A stretch of 64,000 bases of DNA, from positions 18,199 through 82,198 of the forward strand of contig DATAUF010000002.1 of the NCBI GenBank assembly GCA_036268405.1, written 5' to 3'. Source of the DNA: DASZTV01 sp036268405. GTDB lineage: Bacteria; Actinomycetota; Actinomycetes; JAFAQI01. The position numbers and the translations under genes were made by a program. Every line of letters starts with the position of its first letter. Position 1 is the first letter of the stretch. Below, in pieces: positions 26,479 through 33,982 of the stretch. The notes beneath the pieces are model-generated. The model ran no database searches and was not told where the DNA came from. It was given only the letters and a program-made list of their open reading frames with translations.

Positions 26479-26515
26479 TTCAATATTGAAGTTTCTTTCA
26501 ACTATGGGTTAAGTT
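26479..26515 (+). promoter_or_regulatory. Promoter with TATTGAA-N6-TTCAA operator, site 2
   Basis: TTCAATATTGAA (26479-26490) is a perfect 12-bp palindrome and is followed by GTTTCT and TTCAA (to 26501). TTGAAG (26486-26491) serves as -35, then an 18-base spacer and -10 TAAGTT (26510-26515) for the plus-strand gene. Spacing and the TA-GTT -10 are the same as at site 1. The site is between TetR 3 and the membrane protein operon. Confidence 0.65.
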
Positions 26516-26558
26516 CACCTCACGAACCTGCTTGGGTAGGCGTGGCGAAGGGACAACG

Positions 26559-27434
26559 ATGCTGTCGACCGTGCTGATGTCCATCCCGCTGCCGCCCGTC
26601 AACGGTCATGCTCCGCATTCCTCCGAGACCGTCTTCGACATCTTCATCTTCATTCCGCTCGCGGTTGCGCTGGCTCTCGCGGTCCGGCAGATCCTCGGCC
26701 GCAAGGGCCCGGTGCTGCTCTACTGCATCATCGGCGGCGCATTCGCCGCCACCCTCGAGCCGGTCGTCGACGTGCTCGGTCTGGTCTTCCTCAAACAACA
26801 CGGCGCGGTCGAGACATTCACCGTCCTCGGTCGCACGATGCCGCTGTATATCTGCTTCGTCTATCCCTGGTACGTCGGCGGCCTCGGCTACCTCGCCTAC
26901 AAGCTGTTCCAGAACGGCATCACCGCGCGCGGGCTGTTTCAGCTGTGGGCGCTGGACTTCGTGATCGACATCTTCCTGGAGTCGCCCGGCATTCTTGCCA
27001 AGACGTACTCCTACTACGGTCACCAGCCGTTCAACATCTGGGGTTTCCCGCTGTGGTGGGGTTTCGTGAATCCTGTGATGCCGATGGCGGCCGGTGCCAT
27101 GATCTACAAGATCCTTCCGCGGCTGCGGGGTGTGCAGCTGCTCGCGATCATCCCGCTGATCCCGATGGCTGACGGCCTGGCCAATGGCGCGACGGCCTGG
27201 CCGATGTGGGTCACGCTCAACCAGCAGAACGTGTCCTACGTCTGGACCTACCTGGCGAGCTTCATCACGCTCGGGCTGGCGTTGTACTCGGTTTGGATGA
27301 TCTCGCTGGTCGTCGCACGACCGGTCGAGGAGGTCGGGGACGAGTCGATCTTCGTCAAGCTCAAGGCGCTCGTCGCAAAGCCGGCCGCCGAGCTTCCCGC
27401 CGTTCCCGCCGCCTCGCTGACCCTGACTCACTGA
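26559..27434 (+). CDS. Polytopic membrane protein of unknown function
   Basis: A 291-residue protein with about seven hydrophobic helices, for example FDIFIFIPLAVALALAV, LYCIIGGAFAATLEPVVDVL and WTYLASFITLGLALYSVWMI. Conserved-looking loops are rich in aromatic residues (FVYPWYVGGLGYLAY and WGFPLWWGFVNPVMPMAAG). ATG at 26559 has AAGGGAC upstream. It heads the operon membrane protein - AttH/CrtC-like - APH-like kinase. I do not recognise the family; a membrane enzyme or carrier for a hydrophobic substrate would fit. Confidence 0.75.
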   Translation: MLSTVLMSIPLPPVNGHAPHSSETVFDIFIFIPLAVALALAVRQILGRKGPVLLYCIIGGAFAATLEPVVDVLGLVFLKQHGAVETFTVLGRTMPLYICFVYPWYVGGLGYLAYKLFQNGITARGLFQLWALDFVIDIFLESPGILAKTYSYYGHQPFNIWGFPLWWGFVNPVMPMAAGAMIYKILPRLRGVQLLAIIPLIPMADGLANGATAWPMWVTLNQQNVSYVWTYLASFITLGLALYSVWMISLVVARPVEEVGDESIFVKLKALVAKPAAELPAVPAASLTLTH

Positions 27435-27461
27435 TCTGCCGGACCTCGAGGAGATCACCGC

Positions 27462-28514
27462 ATGTCCATCGCGACGCATCCGCCGGAGAGCGATCTGATC
27501 CTGCCGTTGCCCGGCGCGGGTGAGGACTGGGATCCGCACACGATCCACACGCACTACTTCGGACTATCAGTGCCCGAGGCTGCGATCGGTGCCTTCATCT
27601 ACATCCGCTACCAGCCCGCGCTTGCGCTGTGCCAGGGCGGTGTCGTGATCTTCCGCGGCACGGACAACGTGTCGATCCTCGATGCCGAGCACGTCAACTA
27701 CGAGATTACGATGCCGTGGCCGCAGGTCGACGGCAATACGATCCGGACGGCCAACGGTCTGTCCATCGAGTTCGTCGAGCCGGGCCGGGTTGCGCGGGTG
27801 TCCTACGCCAGTGCGGACGGCTCGGTGTCGCTCGATGTGACACAGACCGCCGTTACGCCGCTCCTGGTTCGCGGGCACGTCATGCCCGGCGAGGAGGACC
27901 ACCACGGCGACCCGGGCCGGGTGCCTGGCGGCAGCGAGCAGTTCATGCACTGCGTCGGCGAGCTGGTGGTTGGTGGGGAGCGCTTCTCCGTCGACTGTTA
28001 CGCGGCGCGCGACCGATCGTGGCGGCAGGTACGCACCGAGACGCAGGGTGGCGTGCCGGTCCCGCCGGTCGGCTGGTCGCCGATGTACTTCGGTCCCGAC
28101 CTGATCTTAAACCAGATCAGCTTTGAGGCACCGGACACCGATCCGTCGTGGACGGGCATCTACGAGATGCCCGCGGACCGCCCGACCCATCACTTCGCGT
28201 GGCTCCAACAGGGCGAGGAGACCCTGAACATCGTCCGGGTGCGTCGCGAAGTCCTGGAGTTTCAGCCCTTGACCTTCGCGACGCTGCGCCAGCAGATCGA
28301 GGCCGAGGACGAGAACGGCCGGGTGCACCGATTCACCGGTGAGGCAATCGCGACCGCGGTCATCCCTGCCTGGCCGAATGTGTCGTTCCACGACAGCGTC
28401 TTCCGCTGGGAAGACGAGCAGGGTCGCATCACGCACTGCACGTATCAAGAGATCTGGTTCGACCGCTACCAGCGGGCAATGAAGGCGCGCGCCGCGCGCG
28501 GCGTACTGGTCTAG
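27462..28514 (+). CDS. AttH/CrtC-like lipocalin-fold protein 2
   Basis: A 350-residue soluble protein with the AttH/CrtC-type hallmark YAARDRSWRQVRTET near residue 180, and a late WPNVSFHDSVFRWED segment. It is longer than protein 1 (295 residues). It lies 27 bases after the membrane protein gene and 18 bases before the APH-like kinase gene. In 42433-44415 the same two domain types are fused in one chain, so a functional link between them is likely. Substrate unknown. Confidence 0.75.
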   Translation: MSIATHPPESDLILPLPGAGEDWDPHTIHTHYFGLSVPEAAIGAFIYIRYQPALALCQGGVVIFRGTDNVSILDAEHVNYEITMPWPQVDGNTIRTANGLSIEFVEPGRVARVSYASADGSVSLDVTQTAVTPLLVRGHVMPGEEDHHGDPGRVPGGSEQFMHCVGELVVGGERFSVDCYAARDRSWRQVRTETQGGVPVPPVGWSPMYFGPDLILNQISFEAPDTDPSWTGIYEMPADRPTHHFAWLQQGEETLNIVRVRREVLEFQPLTFATLRQQIEAEDENGRVHRFTGEAIATAVIPAWPNVSFHDSVFRWEDEQGRITHCTYQEIWFDRYQRAMKARAARGVLV

Positions 28515-28532
28515 AGAAACAAGGAGCGCACC

Positions 28533-29645
28533 GTGGCACTCGCCAATACTCGTGACCCGCAGGAGTCCGCAGCCCAGCTGTCGGCCTGGCTGCAGACCAA
28601 GCTCGACGGAGCGACCGACGTCGTCGTGACCGACGTCGAGACGCCCCAGGCAAGCGGGATGTCCAACGAGACGCTGCTGTTCACCGCGTCGTGGACCTCC
28701 GACGGTGCGCCGCAAAGTCGTCGGTACGTCGCGCGGGTTGCCCCGACGGCTGCCGGCGTCTTCCCGCGCTACGACCTAGTAGCCGAGCAGCGGGTGATGC
28801 AGGCGCTCAACGCACACAGCGAGGCGCCGACGCCGGCGACGCCGTGGGTGGAGACCGACGAGTCGGTGCTGGGGTCGCAGTTCCTGGTCATGGAGCGGCT
28901 CGACGGCCGGGTTGCGTCCGACGATCCGCCGTTCACAGCTGCGGGCTGGGTGCTCGACCTCACGCCGGAACAGCGCGCCTCGATGTGCGACAACGCGTTG
29001 GTGGCCCTCGCTGCGATCCACAAGGCTGACTACCTGGAGCTCGGCCTCGGCTTCCTCGACCGTCCGGATCTCGGCAAGACGCCCCTCGACCAGCAGATCG
29101 CCGACTGGACGCAAACCTATGACTGGGCGCGCGAGGACGAGATCAACCCAACGATTGCCGCCGGCTTCGAGTGGATCGCGGCGAACCGGCCGACCGACGA
29201 GCAGACCGTTCTCAACTGGGGTGACGCCCGGATCGGCAACATGCTGGTCGCGGATGACATGACCATCAACGGTGTTCTTGACTGGGAGATGGTCACGATC
29301 GGCTCGCCGGATCAGGACCTGGGGTGGTGGCTGTTCTTGCTGCGCCACCACACAGAAGGAATCGGCATGGAGCTTCCCGCCGGCTTCCCTAGTCGCGAGC
29401 AAACCATCGCGCGCTATGAGGAGCTGTCAGGCAATCGCGTCGAGAACATCGACTTCTACGAGGCGTTCGCCGCGTTGAAGCTGTCGATCCTCATGCACCG
29501 CGCGGGCAACATGATGATCGCTGGCGGGATGCTCCCGCCGGATGCGCCGATGAAGTTCAGCAACCCGGCCAGCCAGCTGCTGGCGAAGCTGATCGGTGCG
29601 CCGGCACCCACGGGTACCTCGCAGAGCTTCATCGGCAACCGCTAA
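28533..29645 (+). CDS. APH-family phosphotransferase 1
   Basis: A 370-residue kinase-like protein of the aminoglycoside phosphotransferase/ecdysteroid kinase superfamily. The hinge is QFLVMERLDGRV near residue 120. The catalytic loop reads NWGDARIGNML; the usual His is replaced by Trp but the catalytic Asp is kept. The metal-binding Asp is in GVLDWEMVTIGSPDQDLGWW. Such proteins phosphorylate hydroxyl groups of small molecules or act as acyl-chain-linked kinases; antibiotic resistance is not implied. GTG at 28533 has AAGGAGCG upstream. Confidence 0.85.
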   Translation: MALANTRDPQESAAQLSAWLQTKLDGATDVVVTDVETPQASGMSNETLLFTASWTSDGAPQSRRYVARVAPTAAGVFPRYDLVAEQRVMQALNAHSEAPTPATPWVETDESVLGSQFLVMERLDGRVASDDPPFTAAGWVLDLTPEQRASMCDNALVALAAIHKADYLELGLGFLDRPDLGKTPLDQQIADWTQTYDWAREDEINPTIAAGFEWIAANRPTDEQTVLNWGDARIGNMLVADDMTINGVLDWEMVTIGSPDQDLGWWLFLLRHHTEGIGMELPAGFPSREQTIARYEELSGNRVENIDFYEAFAALKLSILMHRAGNMMIAGGMLPPDAPMKFSNPASQLLAKLIGAPAPTGTSQSFIGNR

Positions 29646-29656
29646 CCCCAGCAGCA

Positions 29657-29750
29657 TCGAAGTAGCACACAACTCTCGCCGAACGCCCGCGCGAATCGGA
29701 CATCAGGTCTCACGGCGCCGCGTGGGAGCTTGAGTTGTGTGCTCCTTCGA
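29657..29750. repeat. Long imperfect inverted repeat between convergent genes
   Basis: The arms TCGAAGTAGCACACAACTC (29657-29675) and its near-complement (29732-29750) pair at 18 of 19 positions. Complementarity continues weakly outward (CCCC-GC on the left against GC-GGGG on the right). The loop is 56 bases. It fills the gap between the stop of the kinase at 29645 and the stop of the flavoprotein at 29763. It could be a bidirectional terminator or a small palindromic element; there is no T-tract. Confidence 0.6.
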
Positions 29751-29762
29751 TCCGAGCAGGGG

Positions 29763-31394
29763 CTAGGACCTGCGCAGGGCTCGCTTCGCTTTGGCGACCG
29801 CGCCGCCACCGCGACCGCTCCGCTTGATCATCGTCTTGGCGGCGACCATGCCGGGGATGCCGCTGATGCCGCCGGTGGGATGGGTGCCGGCGCCGGTGAT
29901 CCAGAGGCCCGGCACCGGCGTCTCGTAGCCGCCGAAGCCCTGCGCCGGACGCAGCGGTCCGAAGCGCCACATCGTGGGCTCGACGTGGTAGACGTTTCCG
30001 TCCGGAACGTTGAAGCGCTCCGCAAGATCGGGCGCGGAGTAGACGCGTCGGCCGATCTCAAGAGTGTCCAGTCCTTCATAGACCGTGGCGCACTCCTTGA
30101 GGACGCGGTTGCCGATCTCGTCGCGGACGTCAGCCCAGGGCACGTCGGGGTTGCGCGGCACGATGCCCGACCACAGCCAGAAGGTGTCCTGCCCCTCCGG
30201 TGCTTGGGTCGGGTCGATGGCCGACGGCACGATCCCGATGAAGCAGATCGGGTCGGGCCAGCGCCTGCCGACGACGTTGTTCCACGAGTCGATGTGGTTC
30301 TCGTAGCTCTGCCAGCTCACGATCGGACGGCGAAGGTCCAGCCCGTCCTTGCGCCAAGCATTGTGACGCGGCGTCGTGATCCTGCCTGATGCCGCGACGT
30401 CGATCTTCAACGTCGTCGTCTCCAACACGTTCGTCGGGATGCGATCGGCGCGGCGTTGCAGATGCTCGGGAAGGACGTCGCGAGGTAGCAGCTGAGAAAG
30501 CGTCGCCTTCGGGCTGCACGAAGCCATGACCTGCGACGCGCGCAGCTCCTCGCCGTCGGCCAGCCGGACTCCGGTGACCGCGCCAGCCGTGACCAGCAAC
30601 TCGTCGACCCGAGCCGACGTGCGAACCGTCGTGCCGTGATCGATCAGCCAGGCGTTCAGTGCATTCGTCAGCGCTCCGGTGCCGCCTTCGAACCGCGCCG
30701 AGTTGGTGCGGTGACACATCGCGATATAGATCAGGGCCCAGCCCGTACCGTCCTGCGCCATCCAGCAGAACGGCGGCATCGAGGCGAGCGCGCCGCGAAC
30801 CAACGGATGGTCGAACCGCTCCTCGATGACCTCGGCGTGCGAGGTGGTCAGGAAGCTGAGCAACGGCGCGAGATCCTTGCGCCGGCGTACCGCCACCGGG
30901 AGGGCCTTGAGGACGTCGCGCGGGTTCGGGCGGAGTGGGTGGCCGAGCATGAGCGGCATGACCAGGTCCATCGCCGCGTCGAGGGAGTTCGCGAACTCCA
31001 GGTAGTTGGCGGCGTCGTGGGGGGAGAAGTGACGGATCTCGTCCGCGGTCTTGCGGGGGTCGCACCAGAACGCCAGCGACGGTCCCTCGGGGTCCAGATG
31101 GACGTGGAACGGATCGGCGATGAGCTGCTTGAAGCCGTAGCGCGACAGGTCGAAGTCGCGCTCGATCGACGTCGCCCGGAACAGCGACGCCTGGATCCCG
31201 CCTTCGTTGATCCGGTGGTTCGGAGCGCCGGGAATCACGGCGTTGGTGGAGATCATGCCGCCGACGCCGGGCGACGCCTCGAGCACCGTGACCTCGAATC
31301 CGGCCTTGCGGAGGTACGCAGCAGCCACCAGTCCGTTATGGCCGGCACCGACCACGATCACGTCGGCGTTGCCCTTGGTCGATCCGATCGTCAT
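29763..31394 (-). CDS. FAD-dependent oxidoreductase, phytoene desaturase-like
   Basis: A 543-residue flavoprotein of the CrtI/phytoene-dehydrogenase-like NAD(P)/FAD family. The dinucleotide site is DVIVVGAGHNGLVAAAYLRK near residue 11, with ASPGVGGMIST next. The C-terminal FAD motif is LWITGAGTHPTGGISGIPG. It probably desaturates, saturates or isomerises a hydrophobic substrate. ATG at 31394 has AAGAGG at six bases; a GTG at 31418 lies too near the -10. Its promoter carries operator site 3 and is divergent from the membrane protein at 31484. Confidence 0.87.
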   Translation of the reverse strand: MTIGSTKGNADVIVVGAGHNGLVAAAYLRKAGFEVTVLEASPGVGGMISTNAVIPGAPNHRINEGGIQASLFRATSIERDFDLSRYGFKQLIADPFHVHLDPEGPSLAFWCDPRKTADEIRHFSPHDAANYLEFANSLDAAMDLVMPLMLGHPLRPNPRDVLKALPVAVRRRKDLAPLLSFLTTSHAEVIEERFDHPLVRGALASMPPFCWMAQDGTGWALIYIAMCHRTNSARFEGGTGALTNALNAWLIDHGTTVRTSARVDELLVTAGAVTGVRLADGEELRASQVMASCSPKATLSQLLPRDVLPEHLQRRADRIPTNVLETTTLKIDVAASGRITTPRHNAWRKDGLDLRRPIVSWQSYENHIDSWNNVVGRRWPDPICFIGIVPSAIDPTQAPEGQDTFWLWSGIVPRNPDVPWADVRDEIGNRVLKECATVYEGLDTLEIGRRVYSAPDLAERFNVPDGNVYHVEPTMWRFGPLRPAQGFGGYETPVPGLWITGAGTHPTGGISGIPGMVAAKTMIKRSGRGGGAVAKAKRALRRS

Positions 31395-31422
31395 CCCGAC
31401 CTCTTCCGCGCGGTTCACCCTC

Positions 31423-31464
31423 AACCTAGACAAGGCTGAATGATTTTTCAATAATGACTAGAAT
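31423..31464 (-). promoter_or_regulatory. Divergent promoter with TATTGAA-N6-TTCA operator, site 3
   Basis: Read on the minus strand, TATTGAAAAATCATTCAG (31436-31453, preceded by CAT) matches sites 1, 2 and 4. TTGAAA (31446-31451) is the -35, followed by a 17-base spacer and -10 TAGGTT (31423-31428) for the flavoprotein. On the plus strand TAGAAT (31459-31464) is a good -10 for the membrane protein at 31484. A bound repressor would therefore cover both directions. TCATTATTGAAA (12 bases) is identical to site 1. Confidence 0.65.
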
Positions 31465-31483
31465 TTCAGAAAAGGGAGGCTCC

Positions 31484-32179
31484 ATGAAGGTCAACACGCA
31501 GAAGGCGTATGCCTACAGCGGTGTCGCGATGATGGTTATGCTGCTGGCCGCGCTCCTCATCGCTGGGTGGCTGCCGCCTCCGGGACCGCACGAGTCCGCC
31601 CGACAAGTTGCGCACGACTATCAGGCCCACACCACGGCGATCCGCATCGGAATGATGGTGGGGATCTTCGGCGCCGCACTGCTCGGTCCGTTCGTCGCAT
31701 CGATCGCCGTCCAGATGCGACGCATCGACGACGGCGTCGGCCCATCGGCCTACTGCCAGCTCGCGCTGGGTTCCATGTTGATCATCGAGTTCGTTCTCCC
31801 GTTCATGATCTTCGAGGTTGCTGCCTTCAGGCCGGACCGCTCCCCGGACATCACGCTGGCCCTCAGCGACATCGGATGGATCCTGCTCGTCGCCACGGTG
31901 AGTACCGCGGTGGTCGAGCTGCTTCTGGTCGGACTCGCGATCGGCGCCGACAAGCACGAGACGCCTATCTTCCCGAAGTGGGCGGCGACGTTCAGCTATT
32001 TCGTCGCGGCGGTGTTCAGCCTCGGCGCCGGTGCGGTCTTCACTGAGCACGGCCCGTTCGCGTGGAACGGGTTGCTGTCGTTCTGGGTGCCGCTCAGTGT
32101 GTTCGGCGCCTGGCTTCTCGTGATGACGGTGCTGTTGGCTCGGGCGATCGACTCGCAGGCGGTCGAGCTCACGCGATGA
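31484..32179 (+). CDS. Six-helix membrane protein of unknown function
   Basis: A 231-residue protein with about six hydrophobic helices, starting with MMVMLLAALLIAGWLPP and ending with FGAWLLVMTVLLARAID. ATG at 31484 follows a strong AAAGGGAGG site; an ATG 30 bases upstream would lie close to the -10. It is divergent from the flavoprotein and shares its operator. The 3' end overlaps the convergent TetR gene by 11 bp. I do not recognise the family. Confidence 0.75.
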   Translation: MKVNTQKAYAYSGVAMMVMLLAALLIAGWLPPPGPHESARQVAHDYQAHTTAIRIGMMVGIFGAALLGPFVASIAVQMRRIDDGVGPSAYCQLALGSMLIIEFVLPFMIFEVAAFRPDRSPDITLALSDIGWILLVATVSTAVVELLLVGLAIGADKHETPIFPKWAATFSYFVAAVFSLGAGAVFTEHGPFAWNGLLSFWVPLSVFGAWLLVMTVLLARAIDSQAVELTR

Positions 32180-32777
32180 CGCGCAGCGGCCCTGACTCGA
32201 GGACGTCGAATGCATCCTGCAGATAGTCCACGACCGACGCCGCCTTTCGGGGCGGTCGCTCAGCCTGAACCTGGAACGCCGATCGGAGCGCGCCGACGAT
32301 GCAGGCAGCTGCGACTTGCGCGGCGATGTCGGTCCGCGAATCTGCGTTGCGGCTGCCCGAGATGAGCTCGGTCAGCCAGACCTCGTACTCCAGGCAGTAC
32401 TCGAGGTAGCGGCTGGTCAGCGACGGTTCGCGATGGAGCAGCCGCACGCGCGCGGCCGCGAATGCCGGGTCATCGGCTTCCCAGGTGTGGGCGTGCTCCA
32501 ACAGGGCGGCCCGAAGGTCCGCCCAGCGCGAGCCTGGCGCGAGGGTGATGCGGAGGTTCTCGAGGCGGTCCGGCATGTCGAAGAAGACCGCATCTTCCTT
32601 GCGCGTGAACATGCGGAAGAACGTGCTTGCGGAGTAGTCCGCGGCGGCCGCGATCTCTTCGACGGTCGTGGCCGCGAAGCCTTGCTGGTCGAAGAGCGTC
32701 ACGGCTGCCAACGCGAGGTCGCGGCGGGCTCGTAGCTTGCGACGATCGCGTGCGCTCTCCACCGGCGCCGCGGTCAT
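32169..32777 (-). CDS. TetR family regulator 4
   Basis: A 202-residue TetR repressor with helix-turn-helix TVEEIAAAADYSASTFFRMF near residues 38-57. The following RKEDAVFFDMPDRLENLR is typical of actinobacterial TetRs. The ATG at 32777 is two bases from a perfect 9-bp inverted repeat (32779-32801), indicating autoregulation. It is divergent from the kinase - LLM - SDR operon that begins at 32903, which it may also regulate together with the factor that binds operator site 4. Confidence 0.9.
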   Translation of the reverse strand: MTAAPVESARDRRKLRARRDLALAAVTLFDQQGFAATTVEEIAAAADYSASTFFRMFTRKEDAVFFDMPDRLENLRITLAPGSRWADLRAALLEHAHTWEADDPAFAAARVRLLHREPSLTSRYLEYCLEYEVWLTELISGSRNADSRTDIAAQVAAACIVGALRSAFQVQAERPPRKAASVVDYLQDAFDVLESGPLRVIA

Positions 32778-32778
32778 G

Positions 32779-32801
32779 TACGAAGCCTATCGGGCTTCGT
32801 A
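32779..32801 (-). promoter_or_regulatory. TetR 4 operator and probable leaderless promoter
   Basis: Arms TACGAAGCC (32779-32787) and GGCTTCGTA (32793-32801) are perfect inverted repeats with a 5-base spacer. On the minus strand TAGGCT (32784-32789) is a possible -10 followed by exactly six bases and the ATG at 32777. The operator therefore covers the promoter of the TetR 4 gene. Confidence 0.6.
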
Positions 32802-32841
32802 AGCAAAATGCGAGCGACTGTCATAAGCCAAGTAACTCTCG

Positions 32842-32873
32842 TATTGACGGTGACTTCAATCACGCGTTACGGT
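32842..32873 (+). promoter_or_regulatory. Promoter with TATTGA-N7-TTCAA operator, site 4
   Basis: TATTGACGGTGACTTCAA (32842-32859) matches sites 1-3 in sequence and half-site spacing. TTGACG (32844-32849) is the -35, an 18-base spacer follows, and TACGGT (32868-32873) is the -10, about 30 bases before the ATG at 32903. It is the weakest of the four matches (TTGAC in place of TTGAA). Confidence 0.5.
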
Positions 32874-32902
32874 GCGCCCGCACGTCGACCAGTGGAGCAC
32901 TG

Positions 32903-33982
32903 ATGCCGCCAGCACTGACCGGTCCCGTACCCGCCGCCCTCCACGCACTAGACGCGGCTTGGTTCGACGAGGCGATGCGATCCTCCGATGCCTCGCTGGC
33001 CACCATCGTCGGCGTGTCGATGGAGCCGTTGGAGATCAGCGGCGCCACCGGCGAGCTGGGCCGGATCAGGTTCGACTACGACCCGGCCGGGACGCCGTCC
33101 CCGGCGAGCGTGGTCGCGAAGCTTCGAGGAAGCAGTCCGACACAGAAGGCGATGGATGGTGCGTTGGGTCTGTTCGACCGCGAGCGACGCTTCTATCTCG
33201 ATGCTGCGCCGGCACTTGCCGTCGCAACGCCGCAGTGCTACTTCGCCGGTGATGGCCATCAGACGCCGATGCTGCTCGAGGACCTGAATGAGCTGCGGAT
33301 GGGTGATCAGGTCGACGGCCTGAGCCTGGCCGAGGCACAGCGGTTGATGGATGTGCTCGGTGACCTGCACGCGACCTATTGGGGCAAGCCGGTCCCCGGC
33401 GGCGTCGACTGGATGGTGTCGCTCGCCGACCCCACGTTCGGTGGGATGCTCACCCAGCTGATCAGCAGTGGGTTGCCCGCGTTGAACGAGCAGTACGACG
33501 GACGGGTGCCGTCCTCGATCATCACGGCGATCACTGCGGCCGCGCCGACGTGGTCCGACGTCCTCGTGCGTTGCAACGAGGGCCCGCGCACCCTCGTGCA
33601 CAACGACTGCCGATTGGACAACATGTTCTTCCGGGCGAGTGGGGAGCCGGTGCTGTTCGACTGGCAGCTCTGCGGCTACACGCGCGGAACGCAGGACGTG
33701 GCCTACCTGTTGTCGGGCAGCCTGGACTCTTCGCTGCTCGGCGAGCAGTGGGAGTCGCTGCTGCGCGAATATCACGCGCGACTTCTGGCGAACGGCGTCG
33801 AGAACTACAGCTGGGAACAGTGTCTGCTCCACTACAGGCAGAGCCTGCTCTACACGTTGGCACCCGGTGTCGCGATGCTCGGCGCGATGGCGATCCCCAA
33901 CGACGAGCGCGGTCTTGCCGACACGTTGGTGATGCGCACCCTCACCCACGCCGCCGACCTCGACGCCTTCGCCACGTTGTGA
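32903..33982 (+). CDS. APH-family phosphotransferase 2 (ecdysteroid-kinase-like)
   Basis: A 359-residue kinase of the APH superfamily, closest in layout to the ecdysteroid-kinase-like branch. It has LLEDLNELRMGDQ at the hinge, DVLGDLHATYWG, and the catalytic loop LVHNDCRLDNMFF with Asp in HND. The metal site is VLFDWQLCGYTRGTQDVAYLLSGSL. In insects this branch phosphorylates hydroxylated sterols; in bacteria substrates are mostly unknown. ATG at 32903 has GGAG upstream. It starts an operon of three overlapping genes with an LLM oxidoreductase and an SDR. Confidence 0.87.
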   Translation: MPPALTGPVPAALHALDAAWFDEAMRSSDASLATIVGVSMEPLEISGATGELGRIRFDYDPAGTPSPASVVAKLRGSSPTQKAMDGALGLFDRERRFYLDAAPALAVATPQCYFAGDGHQTPMLLEDLNELRMGDQVDGLSLAEAQRLMDVLGDLHATYWGKPVPGGVDWMVSLADPTFGGMLTQLISSGLPALNEQYDGRVPSSIITAITAAAPTWSDVLVRCNEGPRTLVHNDCRLDNMFFRASGEPVLFDWQLCGYTRGTQDVAYLLSGSLDSSLLGEQWESLLREYHARLLANGVENYSWEQCLLHYRQSLLYTLAPGVAMLGAMAIPNDERGLADTLVMRTLTHAADLDAFATL

